From Thermoflexales bacterium (GTDB lineage: Bacteria; Chloroflexota; Anaerolineae; S140-20), in contig WFUY01000281.1 of the NCBI GenBank assembly GCA_015484715.1, positions 1 to 9,438 on the forward strand: a stretch of DNA of 9,438 nt, given 5' to 3'. The stretch's first letter is position 1; every line of letters begins with the position of its first letter. Position numbers and translations under genes: made by a program. Shown here one piece after another: positions 5,631 to 9,438 of the stretch. The notes under the pieces were generated by a model. That model was not told where the DNA came from, ran no database searches, and saw nothing but the letters and a program-made list of their open reading frames with translations.

Positions 5631-5716
5631 ACTGTAGGGGGTCGAATCCACGGATGGGGGCTGACAAGGTCCAAAACGTCCGTTGAGGCTGTACATCCTT
5701 GAAGAGCAGTGGAGCG

Positions 5717-6874
5717 ATGGGGGAGAAGATCCTAATCGTAGACGATGACCTAGAGAGTTTGAAGCTGATCGGCCTGATGCTCCAGCGCCGGGGGTATCAG
5801 ATCAGCGCCGCCCAGTCGGGTGCCCAGGCTCTAGTCAAGGCCAGTGAGGAGAAGCCCGACCTGATCATCCTGGACGTGATGATGCCCGATATGGACGGCT
5901 ACGAAGTTTGTCGCCGCCTGCGGGCTAACCCTGCCACAGCCGACCTGCCCGTCATTATGTTCACCGCCAAGACGCTGGTGAAGGACAAGGTCGCCGGTTT
6001 TCAGGCCGGTGCCGACGATTACCTGACCAAGCCTATCCATCCCACAGAACTGGCCTCCCGCGTGGAGAAGGTACTGCTGCGCACGGCCCACACGCGGGCT
6101 GAGGCTCGACGGGCCTCCTCGCGGGCCTGGATCGTCTCCTTCCTGGGGGTCAAAGGAGGGGTGGGAACCACGACCACGGCGGTGAATGTGGCGGTCTCTC
6201 TGGCCCAGCGTCAGGCCCAGGACGAGCGCCAGCAGGTGGTGCTGGCCGATATGCCCTGGAGCATGGGCAATGTGGCCCTGCTGCTAGGGCTCACCCCTCA
6301 TCAGGGCGGGCTCTCCGGCCTGCTCACCCGTCGGGCCGGCGAGCTGACCCGCCTGGCCGTCCAGCGGCAGATGGTCACCCACAGCAGCGGCCTCCAGGTC
6401 CTGCCCAGCCCCATCGAGCCCATTGACCGGGAAGGCCCCCTCCTGGAGAGCACCCTGTACGCCGTCTTCGAGCATCTGGCCACCGAGGCGGATTTCCTGC
6501 TCCTGGACCTGGGAAGCGGCCTGAACGAAGTGCAGCGCCATCTGGTTGAGCGCAGCGACCGGCTCTTCATCCTCGTGGAGCCGCAGCGCATCGCGATGGC
6601 GATGGCCCAGGCGCTCCTGACCGACCTAGAATCCCTTCTACCACTGGAACGGGTGCAGGTCATCCTGTTTCAGCGTTACGCTGCTACTGCGTTGAGCCCT
6701 GAGACGGTGGAGAACCTGCTGGGATGCCCCGTTGTCGGCCTGATTCCGGCCGCCCCGGAACTCGCTTTCCAGGCCGCCGAACAGGGCATTCCCGTCGTGA
6801 TGTTTCAGCCTGACAGTCCGCTGGCGGTTCAGTTCCGCCAGCTGGCCGACCATATCGCGGCCAACGTCCCCTAG
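5717..6874 (+). CDS. Response-regulator receiver domain fused to a CpaE/TadZ-like MinD-family ATPase
   Basis: The protein has 385 residues. Residues 1-122 form a CheY-like receiver: acidic pocket DDD at 9-11, phospho-acceptor Asp53 (LIILDVMMPDMDGYEVC), Thr83 and Lys105 (TKP). Residues about 136-385 form a ParA/MinD-superfamily ATPase with KGGVGTTTTAVN at 146-157. The signature Lys146 is present, but the P-loop lysine position holds Thr151, as in CpaE/TadZ proteins. VVLADMPWSMGN (Asp178) and DFLLLDLGSG (Walker-B-like) follow. CpaE/TadZ proteins position Tad pilus machinery at cell poles; no other tad genes are here, so the role is open. ATG 5717 gives the usual MGEKILIVDDD start but has GGAG only 2 nt away; a TTG at 5699 would add six residues. 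Confidence 0.87.
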   Translation: MGEKILIVDDDLESLKLIGLMLQRRGYQISAAQSGAQALVKASEEKPDLIILDVMMPDMDGYEVCRRLRANPATADLPVIMFTAKTLVKDKVAGFQAGADDYLTKPIHPTELASRVEKVLLRTAHTRAEARRASSRAWIVSFLGVKGGVGTTTTAVNVAVSLAQRQAQDERQQVVLADMPWSMGNVALLLGLTPHQGGLSGLLTRRAGELTRLAVQRQMVTHSSGLQVLPSPIEPIDREGPLLESTLYAVFEHLATEADFLLLDLGSGLNEVQRHLVERSDRLFILVEPQRIAMAMAQALLTDLESLLPLERVQVILFQRYAATALSPETVENLLGCPVVGLIPAAPELAFQAAEQGIPVVMFQPDSPLAVQFRQLADHIAANVP

Positions 6875-6947
6875 GCGCAGAGCTTCCCCCCGTGGGAACC
6901 GACTTGAGCAACGAGGATCCACCCAGAGACCACCCTTGGAGACCAGC

Positions 6948-7661
6948 ATGCAGGTCCGTGCCGATCGCCACCACCGTTGGGACGTGACACCAGAGGAGGC
7001 AAAGGCGATTCAGAACCGCCTCCGGCGCCAAGTCATCGTCACCGGCCCCGACAGCCCCCCCCGAACGATTGCCGGCGTTGACGTCAGCTTCCCCAAGAAG
7101 TCGTCTCCCACACCCATCGCCAGGGCCGCCATCGTCCTCCTGAGCTTCCCCGACCTGGTCCCATTGGCCCAGACGGTGGTGGATGTGCCGGTCACCTTTC
7201 CCTACATCCCCGGATTGCTGGCCTTCCGAGAGGGGCCAGCCATCCTGGCAGCGTTGGAGGAGCTGGACGAGACGCCGGACCTGATGATCTTTGACGGCCA
7301 TGGGCTGGCCCACCCTCGCCGGATGGGGATCGCCACCCATATGGGCCTCCTGCTGGACCTCCCCGCCATTGGCTGCGCCAAGAGCCGGCTCTGCGGTTAC
7401 TACGAGGAGCCGGGGCCGGAGCGGGGCGATCGGAGCCCCCTGCTAGAGGGTGAAGAGGTGATCGGGATGGTGGTGCGCAGCCGGACAGGCGTGAGCCCCA
7501 TCTTCGTCTCCATCGGCCATCGGGTCAGCTTGGAGTCGGCGGTGGAGATCGTGCTGCGCTGCTGCACGAAGTACCGACTGCCGGAGCCCACCCGCCTGGC
7601 CCATCAGGCGGCGGCGGGGGTGCAGGTGGTGCCCTCAGCCCACCAGCCGGGCCTCTTCTGA
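6948..7661 (+). CDS. nfi: Endonuclease V (deoxyinosine 3' endonuclease)
   Basis: The 237-residue protein matches endonuclease V, which nicks DNA one base 3' of deoxyinosine to start repair of deaminated adenine. The key residues are visible: Asp45 in IAGVDVSF, Tyr86 and Glu95 in TFPYIPGLLAFRE, Asp116 in FDGHGLAHPRRMG, and Lys145 in GCAKS. A C-terminal His occurs in TRLAHQAAAG. The PYIPG segment is the strand-separating wedge of the family. The start ATG at 6948 has GGAG 6 nt upstream; an in-frame TTG at 6936 would add four residues but has no better signal. It begins 73 bp after the receiver-ATPase stop and ends 51 bp before the sirtuin, all on one strand. The enzyme suits a warm-growing organism because deamination rises with temperature (inference). 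Confidence 0.93.
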   Translation: MQVRADRHHRWDVTPEEAKAIQNRLRRQVIVTGPDSPPRTIAGVDVSFPKKSSPTPIARAAIVLLSFPDLVPLAQTVVDVPVTFPYIPGLLAFREGPAILAALEELDETPDLMIFDGHGLAHPRRMGIATHMGLLLDLPAIGCAKSRLCGYYEEPGPERGDRSPLLEGEEVIGMVVRSRTGVSPIFVSIGHRVSLESAVEIVLRCCTKYRLPEPTRLAHQAAAGVQVVPSAHQPGLF

Positions 7662-7712
7662 CAGCCACCGGTCAGCAGGGTGTGGTGTGGACAAGGGAGT
7701 GACCCCCCTGTG

Positions 7713-8507
7713 ATGCCAGACGCGGGTAGAGACCTGGAAGCGAAGATCGAGCGGGCGGCCGAGCTACTACGTCAAGCCCGCCGTGTGGTAGCCCTGACCG
7801 GAGCCGGGATCAGCACCCCCTCGGGCATCCCCGACTTCCGCAGCCCGAAGTCGGGCCTGTGGGAGCAGGTGGATCCGATGGAGGTGGCGACCATCTACGC
7901 CTTTCGACGCCACCCGGAGCGCTTCTTCCGCTGGGTACAGCCGCTGGTCCGCCTCATCCTCGAGGCCCGTCCCAATCCGGCCCACCGGGCTCTGGCCTGG
8001 CTGGAAGAGGTGGGCCTGCTGAAGGCGGTAATCACGCAGAACATTGACGGGCTACACCAGCGGGCCGGTTCCCAGACCGTCTACGAAATCCACGGTCACA
8101 TCCGAGAAGCCACCTGCCTCCAGTGCTACGTCCCGACGCCCACCGACAGCCTCCTGGAGCAGGTCCTTCTGGAGGGGAAAGTTCCCCGCTGCCCCATCTG
8201 CGGCGGTGTGCTCAAGCCCAACGTGATCCTCTTCGGCGAGCAACTGCCGGTGCGGGAGATGATCGCCGCCCAACAGGCCGTCCGCGCCAGCGATCTGATG
8301 CTGGTGGCCGGCTCCTCCTTGGAGGTCGCGCCGGCCGGTGACTTGCCTCTCCTGGCCCTGGAGCACGGTGCCCGCCTGATCCTGATCAACCTGGGCACCA
8401 CCTACCTGGACCAGATCGCCCACGTAGTGATCCACGCCGACGTGGCCTACGTGCTTCCCCGCCTCGTCGCCCTCCTGGGGTTGGAACGGCAGCAAGAGTC
8501 CAGATAA
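7713..8507 (+). CDS. NAD-dependent protein deacylase, Sir2 family (sirtuin)
   Basis: The 264-residue protein has all the hallmark sirtuin motifs: TGAGISTPSGIPDFRS (29-44), TQNIDGLHQRAG (108-119), and the catalytic His127 in EIHGH. Two zinc cysteine pairs lie at Cys135/Cys138 and Cys160/Cys163, and PNVILFGEQLP and VAGSSLEVAPAGDLP follow. It removes acyl groups from lysines using NAD. The overall pattern resembles Thermotoga Sir2 (class U), suggesting deacetylase activity; the Tyr/Arg pair of CobB/SIRT5 desuccinylases is not evident. The start is uncertain: ATG 7713 begins a natural product, but AAGGGAG upstream is 13 nt away and suits the in-frame GTG at 7710 slightly better. The stop is 1 nt before the ATG of the histidine kinase, which implies translational coupling. 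The acetylated partner is unknown. Confidence 0.93.
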   Translation: MPDAGRDLEAKIERAAELLRQARRVVALTGAGISTPSGIPDFRSPKSGLWEQVDPMEVATIYAFRRHPERFFRWVQPLVRLILEARPNPAHRALAWLEEVGLLKAVITQNIDGLHQRAGSQTVYEIHGHIREATCLQCYVPTPTDSLLEQVLLEGKVPRCPICGGVLKPNVILFGEQLPVREMIAAQQAVRASDLMLVAGSSLEVAPAGDLPLLALEHGARLILINLGTTYLDQIAHVVIHADVAYVLPRLVALLGLERQQESR

Positions 8508-8508
8508 G

Positions 8509-9438
8509 ATGGGAGAGAACGTGCTGGACGAGCAAACTGCTTCCCGAATCGCCTCCTATGAGCGCCTCCTGGAGATCAGCCGCAGCCTCAGCGCCACACT
8601 GGATCTGACGCTGTTGCTGGACCAGATCGTCGAGGCGGCCCGTCAGTTGACCCGCAGCCAAGCCAGCTCCATCTTGCTGGTGGACAAGCGGAGCGGGGAC
8701 CTCTACTTCGAGGCGGCTGTCGGGCCGGGCAGCGAGGCGATCCAGCGGGTGGCCGTCCCCCTCAACGGCAGCGTCGCCGGCTGGGTCGTCCGCCACGGTG
8801 AGCCCTTGGTGATTCACGACGCCCAACAGGACCCCCGCTTCTTCGCCCAGGCGGACAAGGTCAGTTCGGTCACCACCCGTCAGCTCCTGGCCGTCCCCCT
8901 AAAGTTCAAGGATCAGGTCATTGGCGTGTTGGAGGCGGTGAACAAAGAGGGGGAGGAAGAGACCTTCACCGACGAAGACGTTAGCATCCTGACCACCCTG
9001 GCAGCCCAGGCGGCTGTGGCCATCGAGAACGCCCGGCTCTTCCAACAGTCGGACCTTATCTCGGAGATGGTCCACGAGATGCGCACCCCCCTAACGGCCA
9101 TCGTCGCCTACGCCGACCTGCTCCTCAGCGACCGCATCACCGAGGCCCAGAAGGCCCAGTTCGTCGAGACGATCCGCCAGGAAGCCCAGCGGCTGACGCG
9201 GATGACCAACGAGTTCCTGGACCTGGCCCGGCTGGCTTCGGGGCGAGCCCACCTGGCGCGATCACCGGTCAGCCTCCCCAGCCTCATCCAGACCGCCGTC
9301 AACGTGGTCCGCCCCCAGGCCGAGGAGAAGCAAGTGCGGATCTCCCTCCACCTGCCCGAGGAGCTGCCCACCCTCATCGGCGACCCTCAGCGGCTCCATC
9401 AGGTCATGCTCAACCTGCTGAGCAACGCCATCAAGTAC
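8509..9438 (+). CDS. GAF-domain sensor histidine kinase (3' truncated by window edge)
   Basis: The frame is open for 310 residues to the window end. Residues about 22-175 form a GAF sensor domain: the start of the first helix is ERLLEISRSLSATLDLTLLL, then SSILLVDKRSGDLYFEAAVG and LAVPLKFKDQVIGVLEAVN, ending in the helix FTDEDVSILTTLAAQAAVAIENARL. The H-box follows at SEMVHEMRTPLTAI with phospho-acceptor His189. The start of the ATPase domain has its N-box NLLSNAIKY (302-310) at the very end. No membrane span is seen, so it is probably cytoplasmic. GAF ligand residues cannot be inferred. The ATG at 8509 is one nt after the sirtuin stop; a GTG at 8521 has a better ribosome-binding site (GGGAG, 5 nt) and is a real alternative. 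The kinase may pair with the receiver-ATPase at 5717 (inference). Confidence 0.9.
   Translation, partial: MGENVLDEQTASRIASYERLLEISRSLSATLDLTLLLDQIVEAARQLTRSQASSILLVDKRSGDLYFEAAVGPGSEAIQRVAVPLNGSVAGWVVRHGEPLVIHDAQQDPRFFAQADKVSSVTTRQLLAVPLKFKDQVIGVLEAVNKEGEEETFTDEDVSILTTLAAQAAVAIENARLFQQSDLISEMVHEMRTPLTAIVAYADLLLSDRITEAQKAQFVETIRQEAQRLTRMTNEFLDLARLASGRAHLARSPVSLPSLIQTAVNVVRPQAEEKQVRISLHLPEELPTLIGDPQRLHQVMLNLLSNAIKY

Noticed and set aside
5299..5667. N-terminal extension of the peroxiredoxin frame
   Set aside because: The open frame continues upstream, but this region contains the operon promoter and the palindromic element. A strong ribosome-binding site fixes the start at 5298.
6883..6898. 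Terminator after the receiver-ATPase gene
   Set aside because: TTCCC and GGGAA could form only a 5-bp stem, and no T-tract follows, so there is no support for transcript ending before endonuclease V.

Overview
The window is about 9.4 kb of GC-rich, densely packed bacterial chromosome. The gene mix suggests a thermophilic or moderately thermophilic member of the Chloroflexota (Anaerolineae-like). It holds a NurA nuclease, a Thermotoga-type sirtuin, endonuclease V, a receiver domain fused to a CpaE/TadZ-like ATPase, a GAF histidine kinase, and a DUF1992 protein next to an Xre/alpha-CTD regulator. This taxonomic placement is inference from gene content and style; no rRNA or other phylogenetic marker is present.

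Layout. (1) Positions 1-1492, plus strand: the last 23 codons of an unidentified gene, a DUF1992 (DNAJC28-type) protein, and an unusual small regulator with an Xre helix-turn-helix followed by an RNA polymerase alpha-CTD-like helix-hairpin-helix domain. A textbook sigma70 promoter (TTGACA-17-TATAAT) follows, fused to a terminator-like hairpin, and then a 63-residue helical protein. (2) Positions 1483-3482, minus strand: a calcineurin-like metallophosphoesterase followed by nurA, probably one transcript. (3) Positions 3498-4137: a gene-free stretch with inverted repeats, ACGAA-type repeats and a short tandem repeat. (4) Positions 4138-5298, minus strand: a peroxiredoxin followed by Fe/Mn superoxide dismutase, an oxidative-defence operon with a recognisable promoter upstream and a 15-bp-stem hairpin downstream. 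(5) Positions 5299-5716: a divergent intergenic region with promoters on both sides and a palindromic repeat element related to the one in region 3. (6) Positions 5717-9438, plus strand: receiver-ATPase fusion, endonuclease V, sirtuin, and the start of a GAF histidine kinase that runs off the end.

How the genes work together. Two themes recur: genome maintenance (NurA, endonuclease V, possibly the metallophosphoesterase) and stress or redox handling (peroxiredoxin plus SOD, NAD-dependent sirtuin). The last four genes are close together on one strand. The histidine kinase starts 1 nt after the sirtuin stop, so kinase and receiver-ATPase could be cognate partners in a transcript that also carries a DNA repair enzyme and a protein deacylase; this link is inferred from position only. 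The points most worth following are the Xre/alpha-CTD fusion, the promoter-hairpin unit at 1201-1257, and the pair of related palindromic intergenic repeats.
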